Source of the DNA: Plutella xylostella
Taxonomy: Eukaryota > Arthropoda > Insecta > Lepidoptera > Plutellidae
Length of the DNA: 64,000 nucleotides
Assembly (NCBI RefSeq): GCF_932276165.1
Contig: NC_064002.1
Coordinates: forward strand, 2,852,001 to 2,916,000
Direction of reading: 5' to 3'
Part shown: piece by piece, positions 48,713 through 62,626 of the stretch
How positions within the stretch are numbered: position 1 is the first letter of the stretch
Layout of the letters: each line of letters begins with the position of its first letter
Notes under the pieces: model-generated
Databases searched by the model: none
What the model was told of the DNA's origin: nothing
What the model saw: only the letters and a program-made list of their open reading frames with translations
Made by a program: the position numbers and the translations under genes

Positions 48713-49373
48713 TTTATTTTAACGCGTGTGTTGTGTATCAATCTATAGATTGCTGCTTTTGACTGTTTCAGAAAGCGCGGGTCAGAGGGTCAGTTTCCTT
48801 TGCAGTCTAATCTTTATTTATATAACCTTTTATTTATTTATATGGGCCTTACCCTCACCTCACAGCTGAATTGAATGGTCCTTAAGATGTATGGGAGAAT
48901 AGGGAAAATATCATGTCCAATGCGTTTTTCTTACACCACTTCATCGTGACTCATTATTTTTAAGACACAGCATTTTGTATTATCATAATAAGGCATTGGC
49001 TTACTGTATAATTTTGCACCTACGTATATTTTCTTAACCACATCTCTTTATGACAAACTCCGACATCAATGGCAGCAAACGTACTGTCATACAATATAAC
49101 GTTCCGTCCACGGTTTTTCTCGTTAGGCCGACTCAGCGACCCGTGACTACGACGTGTATGTGAGTCAGGGACGACCATCATACTGTACTCGGTAAAACGG
49201 AACTACATTATATATAATGGAGGGTCCCGTATCTTCACTAATGAAAACATAAACACAGATCGTTAGGTAGGCAGCTTTCTTGCGATACAGCTCTCTCAAT
49301 ATAGGGAGAGAAGTGAATTTGCGGTTTCATTCCTTAGATTTGACATGTGTGATAACTGATATGCTTATTCAAT

Positions 49374-49589
49374 TACAGTGCCACAAACTTATCTGTTCCG
49401 GTGACAGCTCACATAAAAGTCTAATATTTCTTAATTCTATAAGATTTTAAGTTTGCTTGTATTGTTAATTCGCTCTTGCGGTGCTAATAAACCCATCTAA
49501 TCTTTTACAAGATACAATTCATTAGTAAGTAATGAGATATGGATCAATTTAGTTCGCTCTCACCGGAACAGATAAGTTTTGGCACTGTA
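49374..49589. mobile_element. 216-bp MITE (TA target)
   Basis: The ends TACAGTGCCACAAACTTATC and, reversed, TACAGTGCCAAAACTTATCT continue to GTTCCGGTGA on both sides, giving about 29-bp arms flanked by TA. The interior is AT-rich. It is a Tc1/mariner-like MITE. Confidence 0.85.
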
Positions 49590-51069
49590 TTCATGCTTAT
49601 GAACACAATGAAATGTCAACTGAAACTGCCAAGCAAATCTATAATCTTGAGCTAAAATATCGGATCGGATACCCAGAAACTGCACTAAAGAAAATAACTG
49701 TTCCTTTTATATTATTAAACATTATTGGCAAATATTTAGTACGTATCTGTGTATGTATGCTAGTCATGTTGTGGTAACTCTAACCTTACAGCTTTTCAGT
49801 GCTAGCTATGTCAATAACTCTGCCGAACTTCTGAATATTCGTGCTCGTATTAATCAAAATGGCTTAACTCCATACAGGGGGCGTCAATCACGAAATACTT
49901 GTCGTATCGTACCTACGTATCATGTAGAGTCTCTCACAAAAGATGATTTATGGCTCGGTTTCTGTATAATAGACACTTTCAGAAAATCTATCTGGTATAG
50001 CTAGCTTTCGTAAACCTTTGTTCGTAACACATTGAACTAGATCTAGGTGTCCTATTCAGACTGAATAAAAGTTACCCAAGCGATAATGAGCTCGAAATAC
50101 TCACTCAAGCGTCTTGTTGTTTTGCGACGAATCACGATCGCGTTGGCATCGCTAAGTAGCTCTAAATAGGTCCCAGATTGAAATAGTGCCACATCATAGT
50201 GTTCAGTGTGTTTAGGTATATGGTACAGCTATCAATTAATCATGTGCTAGTAATACTAGGTTGTAGGTAGATAGGTAGTGCTCGAAATCAAGTCTATCTA
50301 AGTACCTTACGTATTCCTCCAGGAATAAAAACCCTGGGAAGTCAAAGACTTTACTAAATCTGACTAACTAATCGTTGGTAATCGTCGCTAAGAGCTGGTC
50401 TAGCTTTTGTCACCATGTCTACCGTCCTACGAAGAGTATAGGTACCTTACTATTTATAGAAAGGTCAGACGATATTTAATTCGAATAAAGTACAAAGTCC
50501 CACATTCCCAAGAGTAATTTTGAATAGGTAGTGGCATCTCTGTGCCCCGGAATTGATTAAATATTCAAGACGCATATTAATCGTCCAGTCCCAAGTGGCA
50601 GTTATTATATTAAATTTTATGAGCAGTCTCAAATGGGCAGGCTATTATAGCAAAGTACTCGTACAAGTACTGCACAAAGCTTTGTTTTTATGTAACAAAT
50701 TATACATAAGGATTCTACTGTATGTGGTTTTGTAAGGTGAATGGGTAAAATAAAATGAGTAAGTTTATAATTACTTAAATATATTTATTTTGCTACAAAA
50801 TGGCAGCACAATTGACTGTAGGTATAGCTACTCCAATACGAAATATTATGCAACATTACAAAACTGATGAGTATAGTTTGACAAGCTGTAAATATTACAT
50901 ACGAGAACAAATTGTGCTATGGTTAAATACTTAATTATTATTTAATGATTTATTTCTCATTATCACTCATCGGTAAATAAATAAAACTTATAGACGATGC
51001 ATCAAAATGATGAGAGCGTCCAAGAATCAAATAATCGGACATTCTCAAAATTTTCGTTGCAATTGGCAC

Positions 51070-51809
51070 TTAGGACTTGATGTCCTTTTGTGGTTCTACT
51101 TGAGTGTCTTTCAATGGCTCCACTACGGTTTCTTTTGCCGGTTCTTCAGCGTCTTTCGCCATTAGAACTCTCGGGTGGACTCCGATTCGCTTCAAGACCC
51201 TCCTCGAAGGTTTAATTTCCATCTTCAACAGGTGCTCTAGTTCATCCATGGAGTGGATTTCCTTCAGTGCAGTCGACTTGCTGCGAGCTCCGCCCAGTCT
51301 GCCGACGTACCTGTAGATGTCATTGACACTGCGCAGGCTGGGCTGACTCTGGCATTGGTTGCAGCTGTATGGGTACGACATAGCATTCGGGAAGCTGGAC
51401 TGAACATTCTGCATGTTAGGGCCGTTGCCGGGGCAGTTCGGCACAAATACTACGGGCACGAATCCGATTATTCCGTATGCGGGGTACGCTTGCATTGGGT
51501 ACTGGCCGTATTGTCCCTGGTTACCATATTGTCCCTGGTTACCGTATTGTCCTTGTTGGTTACCATACTGTCCTTGTTGGTTACCATACTGTCCCTGTTG
51601 GTTACCATTCTGTTGGTTACCGGGTTGTCCGTTTTGGACCTGAGTGGTGTTGCCGCCTGGGCTCAAGAGGTAGCAAGGGCAGTGTCCGGGGCTGGGCACG
51701 ATGGGCAAGGGGTAGGGGATGACGTAGATGGGGAATGGCTGAGGACCCATGGGAGGGTTCGGAGGCGGCTGTACTCCCGTGCCGGCTGGCTGGCTGTCAG
51801 GACCGTTGT
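51070..51809 (-). other. C-terminal non-collagenous domain of the collagen-like protein
   Basis: About 246 residues, starting at a phase-1 acceptor (TTTTCTTACAG). In order: a Pro-rich hydrophobic stretch (PFPIYVIPYPLPIVP), a Cys pair in GHCPCYLL, a Gln/Gly/Asn array of GNQQGQY units (51525-51615), a hydrophobic block (YGIIGFVPVVFVPNCPG), a CNQC motif, then a charged, helical tail (MDELEHLLKMEIKPSRRVLK) ending in repeats of EP-K-DTQVEP type. Five cysteines (GHCPC, NCPG, CNQC) could make interchain disulphides, as C-terminal domains of silk-type proteins do. That comparison is inference from layout, not homology. Confidence 0.65.
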
Positions 51810-54800
51810 CTGTAAGAAAATAAATATTGTGAATTGAAATCTTGGGTTGTTGCATTGTAAATGTATTTATGGTGTAATTTAGGTAAATAAATTATTTTAT
51901 GAAAACACATCATCCACCATGGGGCTCAATTTATAGTTTGAAATAAGTATGTTCTTAGATTATTCGTGTAGATATCTTACCTGGATATCCAGGCTGTCCA
52001 GGGTAACCAGGTTGTCCTGCTGTTCCGGGCTGTCCGGGCTGCCCAGGCTGTCCGGGGCCACCAGGTTGACCGGGTTGTTCGGGAGTCCCTGGTTGACCAG
52101 GAGTGCCTGGCTGTCCTTGCTGTCCCGGGTAACCAGGCTGTCCGGGTTGGCCGGGGTATCCGGGTTGACCTGGCTGACCAGCAGTACCAGGTTGCCCAGG
52201 TGTTCCAGGTTGTCCAGGTTGACCAGGAGCTCCAGGTTGCCCAGGCTGTCCTGCAGTTCCAGGTTGTCCAGGTGTTCCGGGCTGTCCAGGTTGACTAGGG
52301 TATCCAGGTTGTCCAGTTTGACTAGCGCTTCCAGCCTGTCCAGGTGTTCCGGGTTGACCAGGTTGACCGGGCTGACCAGGGTAACCTATTGGATAAAAAT
52401 TTTGTGTTATGAAAAAGTACGCAATAAGTAAGTGTGAAAAACATTAAATATTTTTATTATCTTTTGAAGACAGAGAATAAGGGCCTTACCACAAAAACTA
52501 AGACAGTATTTAATAGCGCTTAATTAGTTTAGCGCTGTCAAACAGTCAAATTTAGTTTTTAACACTTGTTAAACAGTGTTCAAAGTTTTTTGTGCTACTC
52601 ACAATAATTCAATCAATTTCTAAATATATGTACGGTATAACTTTGAATTGCAGTTGTATTTCTCACCGGGTTGACCAGGTTGTCCAGGAGTGCCTGGTTG
52701 TCCCGGCTGTCCCGGGGTGCCGGGTTGTCCGGGGCCGCCTGGTTGTCCTTGCTGCCCTGGGTGACCGGGCTGGCCGGGTTGTCCCGGTGTAGCCGGGTTG
52801 CCTGGTTGTCCAGGTTGTCCAGGAGATCCTATTTAGAATCATTACATTAATCTATGAATATCAAAATTCTTCATAGTTTCTTGCAACTGAGTAAGTAACC
52901 CTTGTCATCTTAAACAAAAAATACGGTTAATATATTTATTTTACCTGGCTTGCCTGGTTGACCGGGTTGTCCAGGTGTCCCTGGTTGTCCGGGGCCACCT
53001 GGCTGTCCTTGCTGTCCTGGATATCCTGGTTGCCCAGGTTGACCTGGGTATCCGGGCTGTCCCGGTTGACCGGGCTGGCCTGGGGTTCCAGGTTGACCTG
53101 GTTGTCCTTGCTGTCCGGGGTATCCAGGTTGACCTGGTTGTCCAGGGTACCCAGGTTGACCGGGCTGTCCTTGTTGACCTGGTTGACCAGGTTTCCCAGG
53201 ATGTCCTGTTTTTAATGAACTTTCATAAGAATAAAGTAAATTTGTACATAATTTTAATTATCGGAGTCTTGTTCAATTTCAAATATCTGATCTGATCCTA
53301 ATAATGTTTAAATTTACCGAATGTTGTAAGGACTATCTGTTTAAGGTTTAAGACTTTCTGTTGTAAGGGCTATTTGTTTAGTCAAAATAATTAAGTGGTA
53401 GATTTAAAGGATTTTAGGATTGAAAAGTCAAGTTTAAAGGAAATCTAGATCTTACTCTATTCTGTATTCGGATTAAATAATTAATATTTTACCTGGTTGG
53501 CCTGGTTGACCGGGGCTTCCTGGCTGTCCTGGCTGTCCTGGGTATCCAGGTTGCCCTGGTTGACCGGGTAGTCCTTGCTGTCCTGGGTATCCAGGTTGAC
53601 CGGGCTGTCCTGGGTATCCGGGTTGGCCGGGCTGTCCTGGGGTACCAGGTTGTCCTGGTTGGCCAGATTGACCGGGATATCCAGGTTGTCCAGGAGTTCC
53701 TGGTTGTCCTGGACCTCCTGGTTGCCCTTGCTGTCCTGGGTAGCCCGGCTGCCCGGGTTGTCCTGGGTATCCAGGTTGGCCCGGCTGTCCTGGTGAACCA
53801 GGCTGACCAGGCTGTCCAGGTTGCCCTGGGTATCCGGGTTGACCGGGATTTCCAGGTTGACCAGGCTGGCCAGATGGGCCGGGACCTCCTTGCTGACCAG
53901 GGTATCCAGGCTGGCCTGGTTGTCCTGGGTATCCGGGTTGACCAGGCTGTCCTGGGTATCCGGGTTGACCAGGCTGTCCTGGGGCTCCGGGCTGTCCTGG
54001 TTGTCCTTGCTGTCCCGGGTAGCCTGGCTGACCAGGTTGCCCAGGTTGGCCAGGGTATCCTATTTGAAATAAAAATAATCTTTGAATTTAATTCACTATT
54101 TAACGTATACATTTCCAGTAAAGCCAATACAAAGGAATTAATGACTTTAAATGAAAACTCAAGTTAACTCGTTAATATAACGTTTCTCACACACACACAC
54201 AAACACACACACATCAACAACTAAAAAAAAAAAGTATATCAAAATTGCAATATAGACTAGTAGTATAATAGGACAGTAAGACATCGGCCTCATCCAAAAT
54301 ACTGGAAATCCATTGCCATAATATATTGCGACCAACATTTAGATACCAAACCCGAAATTAAATATCTGCAAATATTCGTATGATTGAAGAAAGAAAGAAG
54401 AAGAATTTCGTACCTGGTTGACCGGGTTGTCCAGGCGCTCCTGGTTGTCCGGGGTATCCGGGTTGTCCTGGTTGAGTAGGGTACCCGGGCTGGCCAGGTT
54501 GTCCCGGTTGCCCTGGCTTGCCTGGCTGGCCGGGAGCACCTGGCTGGCCTGGTTGTCCGGGAGTTCCTGGCTGACCTGGGTAGCCAGGCTGTCCAGGTTG
54601 ACTAGGGTATCCAGGTTGGCCAGGTTGACCTGGGTATCCTGTAATAGAGCGTTCATTGTTATTGAAGAGACTATTTTATTAAAGTAGAGCGTAGTTAATC
54701 TGACATCTGGTTGATTGGTAATTTACAGTATATCGCATGTCTCACATCACTTGACTATTTCAGTGGTAATAACTAATTTAAACTTGTGAATTAAGGAAGG

Positions 54801-57240
54801 GTGTGTTTTATGCCTACCTATCACAGGTTACAGAAGCTCTTTTTAATACCACAAAACACTAACTAGTTTATTAAATTAATAAATTATTATAATAGTTTTT
54901 TACTAAAATAGTATTGGTATCCAAAACCGACTCAAAAAACTGACGCATCATTTGAAAATTTTCGTTTTTATGTTTACCTGGTTGACCTGGCTGGCCGGGT
55001 TGTCCAGGAGTGCCCGGTTGACCGGGGCCCCCTGGTTGTCCTTGCTGTCCTGGGTAGCCTGGTTGTCCCGGTTGTGCAGGATATCCGGGCTGTCCCGGTT
55101 GCCCTGGCGTGCCTGGTTTCCCTGGTTGACCGGGGGTGCCGGGTTGTCCTGGTTGACCAGGTGTTCCTGGCTGTCCTGGTTGACCGGGTTTGGGTCCTTG
55201 TCCTAAATAATATAAAAGTACGTAGGTATTTAATGAAAATTTACTAAAAACGTAAGTAATATTGTGTTCAATATTTAAATTAAGTGTTGACAAAAACTGG
55301 GGCTATTTGCCATTTTGTGGATTAAAATTGCATCTTTATGTCATTGTAGTTTGTAATAGACAAGGCACTCAACATTTATTTACTGAGTGCACTTTATCAC
55401 GAATATCCGAGCATAACTATTACTAACCTGGTTGACTGGGATAGCCTGGCTGACCTGGCTGACCTGGAAGACCTGGTTGACCTGGTTGTCCGGGTTGTCC
55501 GGGTTGTCCTGGAGTTCCAGGTTGTCCAGGTTGTCCGGGCTGTGGTTTAGGTTGAGGGCCTTGTCCTTGTCCTAGTAAAATTGGAATTTAATTACATTAC
55601 TTATACATAAATATATTTACCACATTGTATTATTTTTTTCTGGTTAAGTAGGTACGTATTAAAATTATTTATTTCTTCTTTCTAATATACGGAGTTGCAA
55701 ATAATTGTTTACGATTAACTTTTGGATGCTACTATCCATAGCTAACATTATAAATTTAAAATTTCTTGCTATACGTTTTCAACGACGCTATTCTAAACTT
55801 AACAGACATAATAAAACACTAACCTGGGTAGCCAGGTTGACCAGGCTGACCGGGGTATCCGGGTTGTCCTGGTTGACCAGGTTGACCTGGGTATCCGGGC
55901 TGTCCAGGGGTCCCTGGTTGACCTGGCTGACTAGGATATCCGGGTTGACCAGGTTGACCAGGCTGACCGGGCTTTCCGGGTTGACCTGGAGTTCCAGGTT
56001 GCCCTGGTTGACCAGGTTGACCTGGGTATCCGGGCTGTCCAGGGGTGCCTGGTTGACCTGGTTGGCCTGGCTGAGTAGGGTAGCCGGGTTGACCAGGTTG
56101 ACCAGGTTGTCCAGGCTGACCTGGGTATCCGGGTTGACCAGGTTGACCTGGAGTTCCGGGTTGTCCTGGTTGGCCTGGCTGACCGGGGTATCCAGGTTGC
56201 CCGGGTTGCGGCTGAGATCCTGTTCCTTGTTGTCCTATATGTAAAAAACATAAATTACAATGACATGTAACGGCTGCTGATTTCTAAACTGCTATTCTAT
56301 TCATGTTCTTATATTTTTGTTTTCGTATTATTGAAATCGAAACAGGCTAAGTATAATTTTTCATGCAATAACTTTTTATGTAATGTTTTTTGTTTGCGTG
56401 CGTAATCCTCACGGATCACAGCTATGTCACATATATGATCACAGTATGATTATTGAACAAATGTAGCAGTTATATTATAAAGCAATAATTATAATCAATG
56501 CAGTGAAGTAACGTACCTGGCTGACCAGGGTATCCGGGTTGACCTGGAGTTCCGGGTTGACCGGGTTGTCCTGGATATCCAGGCTGTCCAGGTTGTCCGG
56601 GTGTGCCTGGCTGGCCTGGATAACCGGGTTGTCCTGGCTGTCCAGGTTGCCCTTGCTGTCCTGGGTAGTAGCCGCCGCCTGATGGAGGTCTGCCTGGGCC
56701 TCCTGGACCGATAACGGATTATAAAATTATGATTGTGATTTTGTAACAAAAAACTAATAAAAAATTGGTATTGGTTTATTTGTACTTTGAAATTAATAAA
56801 GTAATGATATGGACATGCTATTAAAAATAAAAATTGACTAAATTAAGAATAGCGTTTTGTATGATATTGACCGTAATTTCGAGGTGTGTTATTGATAATT
56901 AACATATTCAACTTTTTAAGTTAATAGAAGAGAAATAAAAATATATCTCACCGGGGCTACCTGGAGAGCCGGGTGTTCCGGGAGAGCCTGGCTGTCCGGG
57001 TTGTCCGGGTTGACCCGGGTAGTATCCGCCAGTAGCCGGTGGGCCGCCGGGACCGCCAGGGCCGCCGGGACCACCTGCGAATAGAAGAAAAATATGAGGC
57101 TTTCGATATAATTAAGTAAGTTAAGTTGTACAAATTAGTAATCGGCTAGTACAATATAATTAATTACAAGTTTTAATTAACAAGTTAGGATATAATTAAT
57201 TACAGCCTTTTCATGTACCTCTGTTTTAGTGTTTAATATT

Positions 57241-57272
<32 letters not shown>

Positions 57273-60200
57273 ACTACTATATGTATAAGTATATATAAAT
57301 GTATTATTATATATTATTAGAATGTTAGGTATAGGTTTATATATTTTTTTTTTTATATATGTAGGTATAATTATGGTAGATTTTGTGTAGGTTTTTTTTT
57401 TGTGAGATTCATTGATTGATTGTGATTTTTGTTATTTTTTTTGCACTTCCCTACTTTCTGCTCCTGAACCTCCTGCAGGTTGACTGGTAGAGAATGCTCT
57501 TAGCATTAAGTCCACCTCATTGTACATCTACTTTTGTAAATTGTGCAATAAAAGCATAAATAAATAAATAAATAAATAAATACAATAATTAATATTGTGT
57601 GTTTAGTTATAAAATAATATTTTAAAAAATCTTGACAACCTAGAAACAGATCTTCAACACCCGTGGAATTATTATGATAATGTAGGTATAAAAATTCATT
57701 TTAAAAAATATGTATAATTACCTGGTCCTCCGGGAGAGCCTGGGGTACCTGGAGATCCGGGCGTACCCGGGTATCCGGGTTGTCCTGGGTAGTATCCGCC
57801 TGTCTGTCCGGGTCCAGCTGGACCTCCGGGGCCTCCTGGACCACCTATAAAATTATTATGAATAAAATGTGGTACAAGAGTGGGGACTATGGGCCTATTA
57901 TGTAGTAAAAAGTTCTAGTTAATAAAAATATTATTTTTATTTATGCTATAAATGTATATTGTATTACCTGGTCCGCCTGGTGAGCCGGGTGAGCCGGGTG
58001 TGCCGGGTTGTCCAGGTTGTCCGGGTTGTCCTTGTTGTCCGGGGTAGTATCCGCCACCGCTTGGACCTCCAGGTCCTGCTGGTCCACCTGGGCCTCCTGG
58101 ACCTCCTATAAAAGAATAAAGATTTATTTAGTATTATATTCTTATGTAGCGTTCGTTCCTGCGTTTAGTTCCAAAGTTGTATAAAATATTATATTGGTTT
58201 CTTATTTCAATGAAGTGATAAAGGTAAACCAAGAGCAGTGGTAAAGGTAAACTATACCATAATTTCATTATGATATTACCTGGTCCGCCTGGTGAGCCGG
58301 GTGTACCGGGAGTGCCGGGCTGTCCGGGTTGTCCTTGTTGTCCGGGGTAGTATCCGCCGCCACTCACTGGACCTCCGGGTCCTGCTGGACCACCTGGGCC
58401 TCCGGGTCCTCCTGGACCACCTATATAATAGTACGAAGGTAAATAAAATATATATTTTTATGGAGGGGCGTTTGCTGGTGCGAGTTGCTCACTAAAATGG
58501 ATGCAATGGAACCTATGTGCACTGCGTTAAATTATTTACCTAAGCTTTAACTATTTCTCACATTGCTGGTCCACTGTGGGTAAGTTAGGTTCAAAATTAA
58601 AGATGTATTTAAATCTAGATGTGAGGGTTCAATGGTACCTTTTACTATGAAAGTTATACAAATACACAGCCCGTAGATAGTACACTGCATACAAGACTGA
58701 GGCTTATTGCTACAATCATCCCGCTGAGACCCTCGGTCAACAGTCAGAGTCTGATTTATATATGTATGAGACCACTGATCTTATATACTCGTAGTCTAGT
58801 ATACATCTTATAATATAACTACTGAGCCATCCGGTTCTCATGGTTTTACATGTAAATGAATCCTAATAAACGCCAACTTCAACGGTAAGAGTTGTGTAAC
58901 AGTGGGTGAAAATGTTCCCAATTGATTACCTGGTCCGCCTGGTGAGCCGGGTGAGCCGGGACTACCGGGTTGTCCGGGGTAGTATCCGCCGCCGCTCGAC
59001 GGGGGACCTCCGGGTCCAGATGGGCCTCCAGGGCCTCCTGGGCCACCTATAAACGAATACAAGAATAATTATTAAAAATTCTGCCGGTCGGTATATAAAT
59101 AATATGACGACCAAATGGCGTAGTGGTTAGTGTCCTGACTACTGAGCCAAAGGTCCCGGGTTCGATTCCCGGCTGGGGCAGATATTTGTTTAAACACAGA
59201 TATTTGTTCTCGGGTCTTGGATGTGCCCGTAAAATGGCAATAGGCCCGCCCCCTATTACATTGGGACTAACATAACACTCTGGCGAAAAGTAGGTGCAGC
59301 AATGCACCTCTGCCTACCCCGCAAGGGAGTACATTAGTACAAGGCATGAGTGTGTGTGTTGGTATATAAATACGGTCTTCATAGAAGCCATATCTTTAAA
59401 AGCGGACATCTATCTCATAATAGTCATGATAACGAGTTTCCCAATTAATTTACCACTACTACTTCACGTGAACAAAATTTATCAAAGGTGATGATGCCAA
59501 CTTCCAAACTTCTAAACGATTGAAAATAGTGATGTAATATTATTGATTTTCTGTGACGCGGTCGTTTCATTTGCTCCAGAAAACCAATATTTAATAAAAT
59601 CCTAATATCTTTATATTACCTGGTCCGCCGGGTGTGCCGGGTGTACCGGGATTGCCGGGTTGTCCAGGTTGTCCGGGTTGTCCTTGTTGTCCGGGGTAGT
59701 ATCCGCCACCGCTTGGACCTCCAGGGCCAGCTGGACCGCCTGGGCCTCCTGGACCTCCTATACCAGAACGCGAGTATTAATGGTATAATCATGTTAAATG
59801 TGCAAATAGAAAAATGTGGGTAGTTAAAGATACGAATTTGATTAATTGATATACATCCAATCTTCTTCTTCTTCCTTGCCTTATCCTTATTTAGGGTCAG
59901 CTTTGTTCGTCATGTCACACGCCATTTTACCCTATCCTCTGTCATATCCTCATTCACTCCATACTCTCTAATATTTTATTTCACGCAATCAAGCCACGTC
60001 TTTCTTGGTCTTCCTTACTTACGCCATATACTTGATATGCAATAAACAATAAAATTAAATTAGCTCCCTTTCTATTCAACACGTTTTTTTTTCTGAATAG
60101 TCACCTGGTCCGCCGGGTGAGCCGGGTGTGCCGGGTGTGCCAGGTTGTCCGGGTTGTCCTTGTCCAGGGTAGTATCCGCCGCCGCTCACTGGACCTCCGG

Positions 60201-62565
60201 GTCCTGCTGGTCCACCTGGCCCTCCCGGACCTCCTATACCAGAACACGAGTATTAATGTGACATAATAATGATAAATTTGCACTCAGGAATATGCGGGTA
60301 GTTAATGACACGATTTAATAAACAATATGGCATACAAAATAAGTTTAGTAATTTTTTAGTTCTTTTTTCTGTTTTTTTTTGTGCGGATCACTATAAGTAA
60401 GAATAACTACCTGGTCCGCCGGGTGAGCCGGGAGTGCCGGGTGTGCCGGGTTGACCGGGTTGTCCTTGTTGTCCGGGGTAGTATCCACCACCGCTCACTG
60501 GACCTCCAGGTCCTGCTGGACCACCTGGGCCTCCGGGTCCACCTGGTCCACCTAAGAAAACGTACATATTGCTATAATTGCACTGTTATTAACCAAGACT
60601 TCAGTAGTTCAACATGACTGTGTGCGATACCAGTCTAATAGCTTTTCTTCTGCCAAAAGCCTGTCTGTCAGTTTTAAGTGCAGTCTCTCAAAATACCGTA
60701 TAGGAGTCGATGCCCAAATAAGCTTGCTTTAACTTTTAATTACTTATTATTATTTACCTGGACCTCCGGGAGTTCCTGGGGATCCGGGACTGCCAGGCTG
60801 TCCAGGGTAGTAGCCGCCTGTTCCGGGGCCAGCCGGGCCACTAGGGCCGCCGGGTCCACCTGGACCACCTAAGAAAACAAGAATTGTGTTAATAAAATAT
60901 ACTAAGCACATAGAACAACGAGGATACGGGTGATTAAGCACAATAAATACTTAAAATATTATAATATATTGTATGTGTGTTTAATACTTGTATTTTTTAT
61001 AATATTTTTTACCTGGTCCACCTGGGGATCCTGGTGTGCCGGGCGTGCCGGGCGTTCCGGGTTGACCGGGTTGTCCCGGATAGTATCCACCGCCTGAAGC
61101 TGGGGGGCCACCTGGACCTCCTGGACCACCTGGTCCACCTAAAAATAAGGATAGCAGTCATAAATAATTTGCTGCTTTTAAAGCAGATCTAATGCCACCC
61201 AAAGAAATTGAGTGTTATTATAACAAATCTAAATATTTCAAATACCTGGTCCTCCAGGTGTGCCAGGTGAGCCGGGGGCGCCGGGTGTGCCGGGTGCGCC
61301 CGGGTATCCGGGTTGTCCTGGGTAGTATCCGCCAGTCTGTCCGGGTCCAGCGGGACCACCTGGGCCTCCTGGACCACCTATAAAATTAAACATAATATTA
61401 AAAATAGTATTTGTGATTGTGTAAATAAAGTAACAGTTATGTTGTGTATTATGTAATTCTAATGTTGGTAAGGTAGTGATAAATTCTATTTTTGGACGAT
61501 TTGTTTATAGTTTAGGAAATAGTATTTTACACACCTGGTCCGCCAGGTGTGCCTGGGGTTCCTGGATATCCGGGAGTGCCGGGCTGGCCAGGTTGACCGG
61601 GTTGTCCTGGGTAGTAGCCACTGCCAGAGCCAGGGGGACCACCGGGGCCGCCTGGTCCGCCTGGACCACCTTGGTAAACATAATGAAAAATTAAGACAAA
61701 GGTACGTGTATTATTATTATTATAAATTCTTTATTGCACATAAAAACATTGTACAAAGGCGAACTTAATGCTAGTAGCATTTTCTACCAGTTAACCTTTG
61801 ATGTGATGTCGAAAAAGTGGTTGGTAGTGCGATAGGCCGAGAGGAGAGTTATCTACTTTAATCGAGACACAGAGATATACTTACTTATACATAATAGCTA
61901 TACAAATTAAACAATGTATGAGTGATAAACTTGGTTCAAGTTTTTTTTTATTTTTGAGGTATATAATACTTTTGTTTACACAATTTTTTTTTATTTATCT
62001 GCGATCAACCCCTTGGTTATAAGCAGATATGTTGTCTATAACCTCACTCTTCTAAAGTAGCCCTTCATCAAGGAAAACTTCATTGATTTGTTAGACAACT
62101 GCCTTTCTTTTATATTTAGTATGCATCGTCGTTTTAGGCGCTTCGTGTAGCTTGGCTGGAAAAGTTGCCTAGCCAGTGAGTTTGGATGGTTAACTAGCCA
62201 ATCCTACCCTTGTTTGACTTTTCAAATTTGATTATTTCCTCTTTAACTGTAGCCATTTGAAGATACACAAATAATTAAAATTAAAAAAGAAAATAAAATG
62301 TAACTAACCGGGTCCACCGGGAGTTCCAGGGCTACCCGGGGCACCTGGGTATCCGGGAGAGCCGGGTTGTCCTTGTCCGGGATAGTAGCCTCCGCCGGAG
62401 CCGGGCGGGCCGCCGGGACCGCCGGGACCGCCTGGACCACCTGGTAATAGAAAACCATTATACAATCATGTTTATTGCCTACCCCTCTGGGAGATATGCG
62501 TGAGCATACGTATGTATGTGTATGTTTATAAAGAGTTTTTTTTATATTTCATGAACCCTATGTAT

Positions 62566-62626
<61 letters not shown>

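Larger units (their letters stand above)
40237..51069. other. About 10.8 kb without a recognised gene
   Basis: No open frame here has coding character or splice structure that I could support. The stretch holds SINE, LINE and MITE relics listed separately (41396-41660, 41721-41955, 43845-43929, 44226-44800, 46370-46680, 47481-47922, 48665-48712, 49374-49589), with plain AT-rich sequence between. It lies between the 5' end of the Gly/Tyr-rich gene and the 3' end of the collagen-like gene, so it should hold the promoter of the former and the 3' UTR of the latter (AATAAA-type sequence near 50980 on the minus strand). Confidence 0.6.

Noticed and set aside
49753..50004. 83-codon open frame starting MYASHVVVTLTLQLF in the gene-poor stretch
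   Set aside because: The start resembles a signal peptide, but the rest has no repeats, Cys pattern or neighbouring exon to support it; the length is within chance expectation.
51253..56244. Long plus-strand open frames rich in Leu/Ser/Trp or Val/Leu/Gln across 51-56 kb
   Set aside because: They are antisense shadows of the G-Q-P repeat exons; they lack splice structure, and the minus strand explains every base as in-phase Gly-X-Y codons.
57248..57273. TA run considered as a CRISPR-like or regulatory array
   Set aside because: It is a plain dinucleotide microsatellite in an intron of a eukaryotic genome; no spacers.
59110..59185. Possible tRNA gene (A and B boxes at 59116 and 59155)
   Set aside because: No acceptor stem closes, and the tRNA-like part runs straight into a SINE body with a target-site duplication around the whole. 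It is a SINE head.
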